Assembly (NCBI GenBank): GCA_963677325.2
Contig: CAXXGM010000002.1
Span: 124,001 to 188,000, forward strand
DNA length: 64,000 nt
Source: G963677325 sp963677325
GTDB lineage: Bacteria > Bacteroidota > Bacteroidia > Bacteroidales > Prolixibacteraceae
Direction: 5' to 3'
Under the pieces are notes generated by a model. That model was given only the letters and a program-made list of their open reading frames with translations. It was not told the DNA's origin and made no database searches. Of this stretch, positions 35,102 to 45,084 are shown in pieces (position 1 is the stretch's first letter; the number at the start of each line of letters is the position of its first letter). A program made the translations under genes and the position numbers.

Positions 35102-35884
35102 ATGACAGTAAGGGCGAAGAAAAATCTCGGACAACATTTCCTGACTGATAAAAATATAGCCAATGATATTGTAGAGAGCCTGAAAGGCAACGGATACGAT
35201 CACGTTCTGGAAATCGGCCCGGGGATGGGTGTGCTGACCGGTTTTTTACTTGAGCACGAGCAATATGAAACCTCTGTCATTGAGATAGACCGTGAATCAG
35301 TTGCTTATCTTATAAAGCATTATCCGGTTCTAAAGGATAGAATCATTGAGGGTGATTTCTTAAAATTGGATCTGGCAAAGTTATTCTCCAATAAACCAGT
35401 TGCTGTCATAGGAAATTTCCCCTATAATATTTCATCACAGATCTTTTTCAGAGTTCTGCAGATAAAAGATCTTGTTCCCGAAGTGGTCTGCATGCTGCAG
35501 GAGGAGGTGGCACAAAGAATTTGTTCAGGTCCGGGTTCAAAAGTCTACGGTATTTTAAGTGTTTTTCTCCAGGCCTGGTACGATATTGAATATCTGTTCA
35601 AAGTAAACCCGGAAGTTTTCAATCCTCCTCCCAAAGTATATTCAGCTGTGATCCGGCTGAACAGAAATAAAAGAACTGATCTTGGCTGCAACGAAAAATT
35701 GTTCTATTCTATTGTTAAGCAAACATTCAACCAGAGACGGAAAATGCTAAGAAACAGTTTGAAAAGTCTTGTCCCCAGCCTGGAAGAAATAGACGCCATT
35801 TTCCTGACTAAACGTCCTGAACAACTTTCAGTAACAGATTTTATTAATTTAACCAATCAGATAGAAAAATTGCAAAAGAATTAA
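35102..35884 (+). CDS. rsmA: 16S rRNA dimethyladenosine transferase RsmA (KsgA)
   Basis: The 260-residue protein begins VRAKKNLGQHFLTDKNIANDIV and has the SAM site LEIGPGMGVLTG (about 38-49) and the catalytic motif NFPYNIS (about 107-113; NLPYNIS in most homologues). It dimethylates two adjacent adenines near the 3' end of 16S rRNA during 30S maturation. Length is normal. It precedes purH by 141 bp on the same strand but purH has its own promoter motif. Confidence 0.96.
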   Translation: MTVRAKKNLGQHFLTDKNIANDIVESLKGNGYDHVLEIGPGMGVLTGFLLEHEQYETSVIEIDRESVAYLIKHYPVLKDRIIEGDFLKLDLAKLFSNKPVAVIGNFPYNISSQIFFRVLQIKDLVPEVVCMLQEEVAQRICSGPGSKVYGILSVFLQAWYDIEYLFKVNPEVFNPPPKVYSAVIRLNRNKRTDLGCNEKLFYSIVKQTFNQRRKMLRNSLKSLVPSLEEIDAIFLTKRPEQLSVTDFINLTNQIEKLQKN

Positions 35885-35993
35885 ATAAATTGGTTGTCAA
35901 ATCTGACCCGAGCAATTTGACTAAAAAATTTATTAATTAATGATCAGATAAAAAACGCAGCGGAAAATTTCAATAAAACTTAAAGGTTTTTGT

Positions 35994-36001
35994 TACCTTT
36001 G
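35994..36001 (+). promoter_or_regulatory. Likely -7 promoter element of purH
   Basis: TACCTTTG fits TAnnTTTG and lies 25 bp before the ATG at 36026. It also argues against the TTG at 35990 as start codon, since that would lie upstream of the transcript start. Confidence 0.6.
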
Positions 36002-36025
36002 CGGAAAATTTTTAACAAATTTAAA

Positions 36026-37549
36026 ATGAGTGGTTTAAAAAAGATTCAGTCGGCCCTAATATCTGTTTATCACAAAGAAGGTCTTGATGATATTATCAAA
36101 AAATTGGATGGTCTCGGAGTAAAATTTTACTCAACAGGAGGTACAAAAGATTTTATTGAAAAGTTAAATATCCCCGTTACAGCAGTTGAATCTTTAACCA
36201 GTTATCCGTCTATCCTGGGAGGAAGGGTAAAAACACTTCACCCGAAGGTTTTCGGGGGAATTCTTGCCCGTCGCGAAAATAAAGGAGATCTCGATCAGCT
36301 TCAACAATATGACATTCCCGAAATTGACCTGGTTATTGTCGATCTTTATCCTTTTGAAGAAACCGTTGCCTCAGGAGCTGATGAAGCGGAAATTATTGAG
36401 AAAATCGATATTGGTGGAATTTCTCTTATCAGGGGAGCAGCCAAAAATTACAATGATGTTATCATCATTTCCCATAAAAAGCAGTACAGCGGATTCTTTG
36501 ATTTACTGAACGAAAAGGAAGGCATCAGCTCGTTGGATGACCGTAAAAAGTATGCAAAGGAAGCTTTTGCAACCTCTTCTCATTACGATTCAGCCATCTA
36601 TAATTATTTTGCAGGAGAATGGCCGGAAGAATTCAGGCAAAGCTTTACGGAAGGCAAACATCTGAGATACGGAGAAAATCCCCATCAGAAAGGAGCATTT
36701 TTCGGTGATTTTGATAAAATGTTTACCCAGATACGGGGTAAAGAAATTTCATACAATAATTTGCTGGACATTGATGCAGCAGTCAATCTGATTAACGAAT
36801 TTACGGAAACCACTTTTGCCATATTAAAACATAATAATGCATGTGGCTGCGCTTCACGCGAAACTGTTCTGGAAGCCTATAAAGCTGCTTTGGCCGCTGA
36901 TCCTGTTTCAGCTTATGGCGGAGTTTTTATTACGAATAAAAAAATAGATCTTGCTACAGCAGAAGAATTTGCAAAAATCTTTTTTGAGGTATTGATTGCT
37001 CCTGATTACGACGAGCGAGTTCTTGAACTTTTAAAGACCAAGAAAAACCTCATTATTCTTATCAGAAAAGATATCAGTCTTCCAAAAATTCAATACCGGA
37101 GTGCTTTGAATGGCGTTATATTCCAGGAAAGGGATATTAAACAGGAAAGTACTGAAGATTTGAGAACTGTAACGAAGATTGCACCGGCAACTGAAAAAAT
37201 TGATGATTTATTATTCGCGAATCGTTTGGTGAAACAATCAAAATCCAATACTATTGTACTCGCAAAAGGCAAACAATTACTTGCCAGCGGAGTGGGTCAA
37301 ACTTCAAGGGTTGATGCATTGAAGCAAGCGATTGAAAAAGCCAAATCGTTTGGATTTGATGTGAAGGATTCGGTAATGGCATCTGATGCTTTTTTCCCGT
37401 TTCCTGATTGTGTTGAAATTGCTGATAATGAAGGCATAAAAACAGTAATACAACCGGGGGGATCAATCCATGACAAACTTTCAATTGAATACTGTGATGA
37501 TCATGGAATGTCAATGGTTATGACCGGTTTCAGGCATTTTAAACATTGA
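36026..37549 (+). CDS. purH: Bifunctional AICAR formyltransferase/IMP cyclohydrolase PurH
   Basis: From the ATG at 36026 the product is 507 residues (MSGLKKIQSALISVYHKEGL), the normal length; a longer frame from TTG at 35990 adds non-family residues. The N-terminal IMP cyclohydrolase domain has STGGTKDFIE and GGRVKTLHPKVFGGIL; the C-terminal transformylase domain has LRYGENPHQKGAFFGD, ILKHNNACGCAS with the catalytic Lys-His, and DAFFPFPDCVE. It performs the last two steps of purine synthesis to IMP. It is 34 bp ahead of mreB. Confidence 0.96.
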   Translation: MSGLKKIQSALISVYHKEGLDDIIKKLDGLGVKFYSTGGTKDFIEKLNIPVTAVESLTSYPSILGGRVKTLHPKVFGGILARRENKGDLDQLQQYDIPEIDLVIVDLYPFEETVASGADEAEIIEKIDIGGISLIRGAAKNYNDVIIISHKKQYSGFFDLLNEKEGISSLDDRKKYAKEAFATSSHYDSAIYNYFAGEWPEEFRQSFTEGKHLRYGENPHQKGAFFGDFDKMFTQIRGKEISYNNLLDIDAAVNLINEFTETTFAILKHNNACGCASRETVLEAYKAALAADPVSAYGGVFITNKKIDLATAEEFAKIFFEVLIAPDYDERVLELLKTKKNLIILIRKDISLPKIQYRSALNGVIFQERDIKQESTEDLRTVTKIAPATEKIDDLLFANRLVKQSKSNTIVLAKGKQLLASGVGQTSRVDALKQAIEKAKSFGFDVKDSVMASDAFFPFPDCVEIADNEGIKTVIQPGGSIHDKLSIEYCDDHGMSMVMTGFRHFKH

Positions 37550-37583
37550 ATTTTAGCGTAGAACTAAATAAAAGAATAATCAA

Positions 37584-38606
37584 ATGGGTGTATTTTCATT
37601 TCTTACTCAGGAAATCGCTATCGATCTTGGTACGGCCAATACAATAATTATTCACAACGGGAAAGTCGTGGTTGATGAACCTTCAGTTGTTACCATCGAT
37701 ATGAAAACGGAAAAGATGGTAGCTATTGGGGAGAAAGCGCGTCAGATGCAGGGAAAAACGCATTCAAATCTTAAGACGATTCGTCCACTGCAGGACGGGG
37801 TTATCGCTGATTTTAATGCAGCAGAGCAGATGATCAGGGGGATGATCCGGATGATCAATCCTAAAAAGAGATTCTTTTCGCCCGCACTGAAAATGGTGGT
37901 TTGTATTCCTTCCGGATCAACCGAAGTTGAAATACGTGCGGTACGTGACTCTTCTGAACATGCAGGCGGTCGTGATGTATACATGATCTATGAACCGATG
38001 GCTGCTGCAATAGGAATTGGCCTTGACGTGGAAGCACCTGAGGGGAATATGGTAGTGGATATCGGTGGCGGTACAACAGAGATCGCTGTTATTTCACTGG
38101 GGGGTATTGTTACGAACAAATCCATCCGCATTGCAGGAGATGATCTAACGGCGGATATTGTTGAATACATGCGTCATCAGCACAATATAAAGATTGGTGA
38201 AAGAACCGCCGAAGACATAAAGATCAATGTAGGCTCCAGTTTATCAGAACTTGAAGAACCACCGCTGGACTATGTTGTTCGCGGCCCTAATCAGATGACC
38301 GCTCTGCCTGTGGAGGTTCCTGTATCATATCAGGAAATAGCCCATTGTCTGGATAAGTCTATTTCCAAGATTGAAGCTGCTATCCTCAGTGCACTGGAAC
38401 AGACTCCTCCGGAACTCTATGCAGATATTGTCACAAGAGGTATATGGCTGGCTGGCGGCGGCGCTTTACTCAGAGGCCTTGACAAACGTTTTTTCGATAA
38501 AATCAATATTCCTTTCCATATTGCAGAAGACCCGTTAAGAGCTGTGGCACGCGGAACAGGAGTTGCTTTGAAGAATGTTGATAAATTCTCTTTCTTACTG
38601 CGATAA
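37584..38606 (+). CDS. mreB: Rod shape-determining protein MreB
   Basis: The 340-residue actin homologue has phosphate loop 1 IAIDLGTANTII (about 10-21), EPSVVTID, the second phosphate loop MVVDIGGGTTEIAVISLGG (about 154-172) and the adenosine motif IWLAGGGALLRGLD (about 292-305). It polymerises under the inner membrane and positions the elongation machinery. It heads a run mreB-mreC-mreD-PBP2-rodA with tight spacing, one cell-elongation operon. Confidence 0.97.
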   Translation: MGVFSFLTQEIAIDLGTANTIIIHNGKVVVDEPSVVTIDMKTEKMVAIGEKARQMQGKTHSNLKTIRPLQDGVIADFNAAEQMIRGMIRMINPKKRFFSPALKMVVCIPSGSTEVEIRAVRDSSEHAGGRDVYMIYEPMAAAIGIGLDVEAPEGNMVVDIGGGTTEIAVISLGGIVTNKSIRIAGDDLTADIVEYMRHQHNIKIGERTAEDIKINVGSSLSELEEPPLDYVVRGPNQMTALPVEVPVSYQEIAHCLDKSISKIEAAILSALEQTPPELYADIVTRGIWLAGGGALLRGLDKRFFDKINIPFHIAEDPLRAVARGTGVALKNVDKFSFLLR

Positions 38607-38644
38607 ACGAGGAACTGAAAGGCTTTGCCGCTTTCTGAAATTTT

Positions 38645-39508
38645 ATGAGGAACTTATTTAATCTAATACTTAGATTCCATTTTGTCCTGCTGTTCGTTTT
38701 ACTGGAGGCAATCTCCTTTTCGATGATTGTAACTTACAATAACTATCAGCGCGCTAACTTTTTAAGTTCAAATAACATCTTTGCCGGTTCAGTTTTTGAA
38801 TGGTTTTCCTCATACAAACAATACTTTAATTTAAAAAAAGTAAATATCCGTCTTGCAGAAGAGAACGCGCAATTAAGAACTCAACTTCAGCAATACCTTG
38901 TAAAATCAAATTTTGGCAATTCACTTTTAAAGGATTCGCTCTATCTCCCAAGTATCAGTGTGGATTCACTTAAGAGAGCCAATTATTTCTTTTCTACGGC
39001 AAGGGTAATAAATAACTCCATCAACCAGCAGCATAATTTTATTACCCTGAATAAAGGAAGGGTAAATGGGGTGAAACCTGACATGGGAGTAATCGCCAAC
39101 GGAGAGGTAGTGGGTATGGTCCTCAATGTTTCAGACCATTTCAGTACCGTAATCTCTCTGCTCAACAGCCGGTGGAAATTAAGTGCGAAGATCAAGAGCA
39201 ATGATTATTATGGATCCCTGTCCTGGAACGGGAGGGATTACAGAAAGGTCACTCTTAACGAAATACCTTACCATGTAAAAGTTCAAAAGGGAGATACCAT
39301 TGTAACAACCGGTTATACACCCACTTTTCCTGAAGGTCTTGTGATTGGAACAATCTCTGACTATTCTATTGAGAGCGGAAGCAATTTTTACAATGTTGAA
39401 GTTACTCTGGCGGCGGATTTTAAGAATCTTGTTATGGTGGGACTTGTAGAGAATAAACAAAAAATAGAGATCAATCAACTGGAATTTTTAAACAAAAATG
39501 TTAATTAA
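38645..39508 (+). CDS. mreC: Rod shape-determining protein MreC
   Basis: The 287-residue protein has one N-terminal membrane segment (about 9-30), a coiled coil (KKVNIRLAEENAQLRTQLQQYL, about 61-82) and the two-barrel periplasmic MreC domain (ARVINNSINQQHNFITLNKGRVNGVKPDMGVIANGEVVGMV-type region, about 120-160). It links MreB to PBP2 in the elongasome. Its 3' end overlaps mreD by 11 bp. Confidence 0.94.
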   Translation: MRNLFNLILRFHFVLLFVLLEAISFSMIVTYNNYQRANFLSSNNIFAGSVFEWFSSYKQYFNLKKVNIRLAEENAQLRTQLQQYLVKSNFGNSLLKDSLYLPSISVDSLKRANYFFSTARVINNSINQQHNFITLNKGRVNGVKPDMGVIANGEVVGMVLNVSDHFSTVISLLNSRWKLSAKIKSNDYYGSLSWNGRDYRKVTLNEIPYHVKVQKGDTIVTTGYTPTFPEGLVIGTISDYSIESGSNFYNVEVTLAADFKNLVMVGLVENKQKIEINQLEFLNKNVN

Positions 39509-40004
39509 CGGTTCAAAGTACCTGCTTATTTTTGTCATTTCTGTTTTGTTACAGGTTTTGATTTTCAATAACATCCTTATTGCGAGGATGATTGTTCCCT
39601 ATTTTTATATCATCTTTTTGATCTTACTGCCCTTCCAGACTCCCCGTGCTTTTCTTCTGATTCTTGGATTTCTTCTCGGTTTAAGCATTGATCTTTTTAC
39701 CAATACAATGGGTGTGCATGCTTTTGCTTGTGTATTAACAGCCTTTTTTCGGTCCGGAATACTTTCACTCATTTCTTCCCGCGAAACACTTGAGTCAGTT
39801 GCAGCTCCAAGAATCCAGAATATGAGTATACAATGGTTTATAGGATATGCTGCTTTTATGGTAATAATTCACCATCTTACATTATTTTTTATAGAAGCTT
39901 TCACTTTTAACGATTTTTTATTCACTTTACTGAGAGTAATTCTCAGCTCCTTATTATCTTTATCGCTTATAGTATTGAGTCAGTTTTTAATTTTCCGCAA
40001 GTAG
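39498..40004 (+). CDS. mreD: Rod shape-determining protein MreD
   Basis: The 168-residue protein is almost all hydrophobic with about five membrane segments, starts LINGSKYLLIFVISVLLQVLIFNN and contains GLSIDLFTNTMGVHAFACVL, typical of MreD. It is a membrane partner of MreC. The start overlaps mreC by 11 bp, and PBP2 follows 20 bp downstream. Confidence 0.88.
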   Translation: MLINGSKYLLIFVISVLLQVLIFNNILIARMIVPYFYIIFLILLPFQTPRAFLLILGFLLGLSIDLFTNTMGVHAFACVLTAFFRSGILSLISSRETLESVAAPRIQNMSIQWFIGYAAFMVIIHHLTLFFIEAFTFNDFLFTLLRVILSSLLSLSLIVLSQFLIFRK

Positions 40005-40024
40005 CGTAGCAAGCAAACATAAAA

Positions 40025-41866
40025 GTGGACGTTTATACCAAACGAAAATATTTAATCATTGGCATTTTTTGTGCAGCGGCTTTGACCATTGTGCTGAGGT
40101 TATTTTATATCCAGGTAATCGATGTCTCCTATAAAATATCAGCCTCCAGCAATGTTCTGAGAAGAGTGATCAATTACCCGGCCCGGGGATTGATTTATGA
40201 CCGTAATGGAAAACTTCTGGTTTTTAATCAGGCAGCTTATGATGTACTGGTTATTCCTAAAGAACTAAAACCTTTTGATACGCTCGGGTTTTGCCATATT
40301 GCAGGCATAGAAAAGGAAGAGCTGGTAACGGAGATAAAGAAGGCAATACTCTATTCGAAGGTTAAGCCCACCCCGGTGGTAAAACAGCTATCCTCACAGC
40401 GCTATGCGATGCTGCAGGAGCACCTGTTCAGGTACCCCGGGTTTTACATACAAGCCAGAACGATCAGGCAGTATCCTGAAAATATTGCTTCTCACGTTAT
40501 TGGATATGTGGGAGAGGCTGATCAAAGAGTAATTAACTCCAATCCCTATTATGAAAGCGGGGATTACATTGGCAGAACCGGGATCGAATCGGCTTATGAA
40601 GAATATCTGCGCGGAGTGAAAGGAATCTCTTACATGATGGTGGATGTTCATAACAGAATAAAAGGCTCATTTGAAAAAGGGAAACACGATACCGCTGCAG
40701 TAATCGGTAAAAATCTGATCTCCACTTTAAACAAGGATCTGCAGAACTATGGAGAACGATTACTTAAAGGGAAAATCGGAAGTATCATAGCCATAGAGCC
40801 TTCCACCGGTGAAATTCTTATGATGGCAAGCTCCCCTTCCTTTGATCCTTCGCTGTTTGTTGGCCGTGAAGGGTCCAAGAACAGGATTAAACTGATGTTC
40901 GATCCTCTAAAGCCAATGCTGAACAGGGCCGCCTCCTCCTCATATCCTCCGGGATCGACTTTCAAAATAGCCAATGCATTGGCTGGACTCGAGGATGGTG
41001 CACTGAATGAATTTATGAGATTTTCCTGTGCAGGAACGGCATCATCACCCATCAGGTGTACACACTCCCATGAATCACCGCTTTCATTGGTCTCTGCCAT
41101 TCGGGAATCATGTAATTCTTACTTTTACCAGGCCTTCAGATCCGAAATCAATCATTTCTCTACTCCGGCAGAAGGGTTGACTTCATTCAGAAATCATCTT
41201 CTCGAAATGGGAATAGGGAAAAGGGTGGGGGCAGACATTTTTGACGAGAAATCGGGAAATGTTCCATCTGTTGGTTATTATGACAAAATATACGGTGCAG
41301 GACATTGGAATGCAGTCACAATCCGTTCTCTTTCCATCGGCCAGGGTGAATTGTTGCTTACACCGGTTCAACTCGCAAATCTCGCTTGTATAGTGGCTAA
41401 CAGAGGATTTTACTTTTCCCCCCATCTGGTTAAGATGATCGAGGATATTGATGGAAAACAAAAAAAACAAAAGGTCCTTCAGTTCGATAAACACATACTT
41501 ACGGCAGGCAGCAGTAAATTCGACCTCATTGCAGACGGAATGGAACAAGTGGTAGAATCGGGCACTGCACGTGCTGCTGCCAAAGTTGACAGTTTATCCA
41601 TATGCGGAAAAACAGGAACAATCCAGAATCCACATGGTGAGGCACATTCTGCATTTATTGCGTTTGCCCCCAAAGAAAATCCCCGCATTGCTATCGCTGT
41701 TTACATTGAACAGGGGGTCTGGGGAGCTCGTTACGCAGCTCCGATCGCCAGTTTGATTATAGAAAAATATATAAAGAACAAAATTTCCAAGAGAAGACAG
41801 TCTCTGGAAGAAAGCATGCTTAATTCGGATCTTATATCCACAATGAAAATTGAAGTAGGAGATTGA
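40025..41866 (+). CDS. mrdA: Penicillin-binding protein 2 (elongation transpeptidase)
   Basis: The 613-residue class B PBP starts at a GTG (MDVYTKRKYLIIGIFCAAALTI) with one membrane anchor, then the dimerisation domain (PARGLIYDRNGKLL, GYVGEADQRV, GRTGIESAYEEYLRG) and the transpeptidase domain: Ser-311 in SSYPPGSTFK, SCNSYFYQ for SxN, and KTG in ICGKTGTIQNPHG. It cross-links peptidoglycan during lateral growth with RodA. Its stop overlaps the rodA start by 4 bp. Confidence 0.96.
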   Translation: MDVYTKRKYLIIGIFCAAALTIVLRLFYIQVIDVSYKISASSNVLRRVINYPARGLIYDRNGKLLVFNQAAYDVLVIPKELKPFDTLGFCHIAGIEKEELVTEIKKAILYSKVKPTPVVKQLSSQRYAMLQEHLFRYPGFYIQARTIRQYPENIASHVIGYVGEADQRVINSNPYYESGDYIGRTGIESAYEEYLRGVKGISYMMVDVHNRIKGSFEKGKHDTAAVIGKNLISTLNKDLQNYGERLLKGKIGSIIAIEPSTGEILMMASSPSFDPSLFVGREGSKNRIKLMFDPLKPMLNRAASSSYPPGSTFKIANALAGLEDGALNEFMRFSCAGTASSPIRCTHSHESPLSLVSAIRESCNSYFYQAFRSEINHFSTPAEGLTSFRNHLLEMGIGKRVGADIFDEKSGNVPSVGYYDKIYGAGHWNAVTIRSLSIGQGELLLTPVQLANLACIVANRGFYFSPHLVKMIEDIDGKQKKQKVLQFDKHILTAGSSKFDLIADGMEQVVESGTARAAAKVDSLSICGKTGTIQNPHGEAHSAFIAFAPKENPRIAIAVYIEQGVWGARYAAPIASLIIEKYIKNKISKRRQSLEESMLNSDLISTMKIEVGD

Positions 41867-43284
41867 ACAACAGAAATAACATATGGTACAATCTTGACTG
41901 GTTTACAGTCATTCTTTACCTGGCTCTTATTCTTATAGGCTGGATAAATATCTATGCCTCTGTTTATAATGATGAACATCAGAGCATTCTCGATATGGGC
42001 CAGAGATATGGCAAACAATTGATCTGGATCATAGCTGCGATTATCATATCAATCATGGTTTTGAGTGTGGACGGAAAATTTTATGTCATTTTTGCATACC
42101 ATTTCTATCTCTTTACTGTGGTCCTGTTAATTTTGGTACTCATAATCGGTAAAGAAGTGAATGGAGCCAAGGCATGGTTTGAATTTGGGAATGTAGCGTT
42201 ACAACCTGCTGAACTGGGAAAGTTTGCGACTAATCTTGCCATTGCGAGATACATCAGCCAGTTTGACTTTAAGATGCATTCCCTGAAAACATTTATTTCT
42301 CTGGGTTTTATCATTCTTTTACCCGCCTCCCTTATTATCCTGCAGAATGATACCGGATCGGCATTGGTTTTTGCCGTTTTCATTCTGGTCTTTTACCGTG
42401 AAGGTCTTTCAGGCATTGTGCTGTTCTGGTGTTTTGCGGCTGGCGTTTTATTCGTGCTGGCTCTTTTATTGGATCAGTTTAAATTGTTCCTTTTCCTGGT
42501 AATTATTTCTATTGCAGCCTATAGTTTCCTTCGCCAGGATATTAAAACAGGGCTAAAGGGACTGATCATCTTTGCCGGTTTATTTTTATTATCCTGGATT
42601 AGTAACCAAATCCTTCACCTGGGAGCTTCCCCTCTTCATGTCGTAATTGCATCCACCGCAATTCTTGCTCTGGTCTTCCTGATTCATGGAATAAGAACGC
42701 GCATCAGACCTGTCTTAACCATTTTCCTTTTCTTCATTTTTTCTATAGGCATCACGTTATCCGTAAACTACTTTTATAAAGATGTGCTTGTAACACATCA
42801 GCGGGAGAGAATTGATCAGGTGCTTGGAATACAGAATGATTTGCATGGAGCAGGATGGAATGTGAATCAGTCGAAAATCGCTGTTGGGTCAGGAGGATTA
42901 TTGGGTAAAGGTTTTTTAAAGGGAACGCAAACAAAATTTAATTTTGTTCCGGAACAAAGTACTGATTTTATTTTCTGTACTGTTGGAGAAGAATGGGGAT
43001 TCATTGGTTCTACCGTTGTTGTTGGATTGTTCCTTTTAATGCTGATCCGGTTAGTTACTCTTGCCGAGCGGCAACGGTCCAGATTCAGCCGCATCTATGG
43101 ATATGGAGTTGCTTCCATTTTATTTTTCCATATTGCCATAAATATTTCCATGACGATCGGACTGGCGCCTGTAATAGGAATTCCTCTACCCTTCCTAAGC
43201 TATGGTGGTTCCTCATTATGGGCTTTTACTATTCTGCTCTTTATCTTCTTGCGTCTTGATGCCAACAGAAAAGAAAACCTCTGA
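41863..43284 (+). CDS. rodA: Peptidoglycan glycosyltransferase RodA
   Basis: The 473-residue SEDS protein starts at a TTG overlapping the PBP2 stop (TTGA). It has about ten membrane segments and SEDS motifs: QPAELGKFATNLAIARY, LILQNDTGSALVF with the catalytic-type Asp, VGSGGLLGKGFLKGTQTKFNFVPEQSTDFIF and the end GIPLPFLSYGGSSLWAF. The protein is about 100 residues longer than E. coli RodA because of extra membrane segments in the middle (about 190-290), as in other Bacteroidetes. It polymerises glycan strands with PBP2. Confidence 0.95.
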   Translation: MNNRNNIWYNLDWFTVILYLALILIGWINIYASVYNDEHQSILDMGQRYGKQLIWIIAAIIISIMVLSVDGKFYVIFAYHFYLFTVVLLILVLIIGKEVNGAKAWFEFGNVALQPAELGKFATNLAIARYISQFDFKMHSLKTFISLGFIILLPASLIILQNDTGSALVFAVFILVFYREGLSGIVLFWCFAAGVLFVLALLLDQFKLFLFLVIISIAAYSFLRQDIKTGLKGLIIFAGLFLLSWISNQILHLGASPLHVVIASTAILALVFLIHGIRTRIRPVLTIFLFFIFSIGITLSVNYFYKDVLVTHQRERIDQVLGIQNDLHGAGWNVNQSKIAVGSGGLLGKGFLKGTQTKFNFVPEQSTDFIFCTVGEEWGFIGSTVVVGLFLLMLIRLVTLAERQRSRFSRIYGYGVASILFFHIAINISMTIGLAPVIGIPLPFLSYGGSSLWAFTILLFIFLRLDANRKENL

Positions 43285-43298
43285 TCGGATTTTCAGAT

Positions 43299-43934
43299 TT
43301 ACTTTTCAAAAATCAGCACACCTATAATATAAATTAAAAGAATCCCGAGTACTGATACCGCAACAACTTTCAGATTCTTTTGCAAGACAGCTCTTACTCC
43401 TTCCCCAAATTTAATAACAAGATAGGCTAACACAAAGAAACGTAATCCCTGAAACAGGAAAGTAGTCAAACCAAAGATCACAACATTAACATCAAATGCT
43501 CCCGCAGTAATTGAATAGAGCTGAAAAGGAACAGGTAAAAATATGGCGGAAAAGAAAATACCATAACTCCACCTGTTATATAATTCGCTTATATACTGAT
43601 ATAGATTTACATCAAAACCTGGGACATGATTAAAAAAAAATCTTGCTACAGCAGTAAAATCACCTCCGGGAGTAAGCCACATGAAATAACCAATACAATA
43701 CCCTAAGATTCCACCGATCCCCATTGCCAATGTGGCAATTACTGCATTATATTTTGACCGCTGAGGATAAAAAAGTGAAAGGGTAATAAAAAGAATGGTT
43801 GTGGGGAAAGGGAATAAAGAAGCGTCAAAAAATACCAGAATAAATAAGACCCAGATGCTACATCTGCTCCTTGTCCATTCCAAGGTCCTTCCACAGGTTT
43901 TACTCAGTAAACTTTTCATACAGTTACAACTCAA
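43299..43934 (-). CDS. YqaA-like VTT/SNARE-associated membrane protein
   Basis: The 211-residue protein has about five membrane segments and the VTT-domain features SLFPFPTTILFITLSLFYPQRS, GIGGILGYCIGY, and AIFLPVPFQLYSITAGAF (about 130-147). It belongs to the DedA/YqaA group, some of which move lipids such as undecaprenyl phosphate across the membrane. Convergent with rodA, 14 bp apart. A later start at Met-6 is possible. Confidence 0.82.
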   Translation of the reverse strand: MSCNCMKSLLSKTCGRTLEWTRSRCSIWVLFILVFFDASLFPFPTTILFITLSLFYPQRSKYNAVIATLAMGIGGILGYCIGYFMWLTPGGDFTAVARFFFNHVPGFDVNLYQYISELYNRWSYGIFFSAIFLPVPFQLYSITAGAFDVNVVIFGLTTFLFQGLRFFVLAYLVIKFGEGVRAVLQKNLKVVAVSVLGILLIYIIGVLIFEK

Positions 43935-44013
43935 ATTCGCTGCTTCTTTTTCAGTTATATATTTACAACTGAAAGATTTTAAAGTTCACTGTTAACAATA
44001 CGATTTTATAAAA

Positions 44014-44919
44014 TTATCGTATTAAAATTTTTAGTGCTGATTCAAGATCTGGATATTTGAAATTAAAACCTTCCCTGATTATCTTTTCGCAGGATACTTT
44101 ATTCCCTTGCAGTATGATGGAAGCTCTCTCCCCTAAAATGAGTTTCATTACAAAAGCAGGAACCTTAGGGAACCAAAAAGGTTGATTTAAAACATGCGCC
44201 AACAAACGCATGAATTCAGCATTTGTTTTATTGTCGGGGGTAGCTGCATTATACACGCCGGACATCTGACTATCTTCAACAGCTTTGGTGTAAATTGCAC
44301 AGAGATCATCGATATGAATCCATGGCATATACTGCCGTCCGGTACCAAAGGGAGAGCCTATTCCTAAAACGACAGGCCTTTTCATTTGGGATAAAGCTCC
44401 TCCCTCTCTGGTCAATACAACTCCTGAGCGTATTTTGACCGTTCGGATGCCCGATTGCTGAAACCTGTCAACTGCTTCTTCCCATTTTAAGCATACTTCC
44501 GCCAGAAAATCATTACCTGGAGGATCCGATTCATTAAATTTCCTTTCAGTGGGCGTAGTGCCGTAATATCCGATTGCCGAAGATGAAATGAAGGCTTTTA
44601 ATGGATGTTTCTTTTCTTGAATCTTTTCGAAAATAAGATGGGCCGTTTTTACCCTGCTATCTATGATAATCTGTTTCTGTTCGGAAGTCCATCTTTTGTC
44701 ACCAAGATTTGCACCGGAAAGATGAATAATGTAATCTGCCGATTCAATTGCGCCCTCCTCTATTTCAGAGCTATCCGGATCCCACCAGAATGTGCGGAAT
44801 TGATTATTTCCCCTGTTTTTCCTGCTTAAAACAGTAACATCATAGCCTCTCTTCTTTAGTTCCGGACAAAGATGTTTACCAATCACTCCGGCTCCTCCGC
44901 TGACTAATATTGTTTGCAT
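44014..44919 (-). CDS. TIGR01777-family NAD-dependent epimerase (YfcH-like)
   Basis: Starting at the ATG at 44919 (20th codon of the longest frame) gives 301 residues, MQTILVSGGAGVIGKHLCPEL. Family motifs: INLSG equivalent YIIHLSGANLGDKRWT (about 62-77), SSSAIGYYGTTPTERKFNESDPPGNDFLAEVCLKWE, RSGVVLTREGGAL and PWIHIDDLCAIY. An extended SDR of unknown substrate, conserved in many bacteria. Confidence 0.92.
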   Translation of the reverse strand: MQTILVSGGAGVIGKHLCPELKKRGYDVTVLSRKNRGNNQFRTFWWDPDSSEIEEGAIESADYIIHLSGANLGDKRWTSEQKQIIIDSRVKTAHLIFEKIQEKKHPLKAFISSSAIGYYGTTPTERKFNESDPPGNDFLAEVCLKWEEAVDRFQQSGIRTVKIRSGVVLTREGGALSQMKRPVVLGIGSPFGTGRQYMPWIHIDDLCAIYTKAVEDSQMSGVYNAATPDNKTNAEFMRLLAHVLNQPFWFPKVPAFVMKLILGERASIILQGNKVSCEKIIREGFNFKYPDLESALKILIR

Positions 44920-45084
44920 TATCTGTATTTTTTTGGTCAGATTATTCTGAACACTTTTGAGATTTAAAAGTATCATAGATCAAATCTCCTTCGGGTCAGG
45001 TATAAATCCTGTTCCAGTCTCCAGTCTCCCTTCTCCCCGCTCTTTGCCCTCTGCCCTCTGCTCTCTGCCCTCTGCTCTCTGCCC

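Noticed and set aside
35990..36025. TTG start for purH giving 519 residues
   Set aside because: The added residues are not family sequence and the TAnnTTTG promoter element lies inside the extension.
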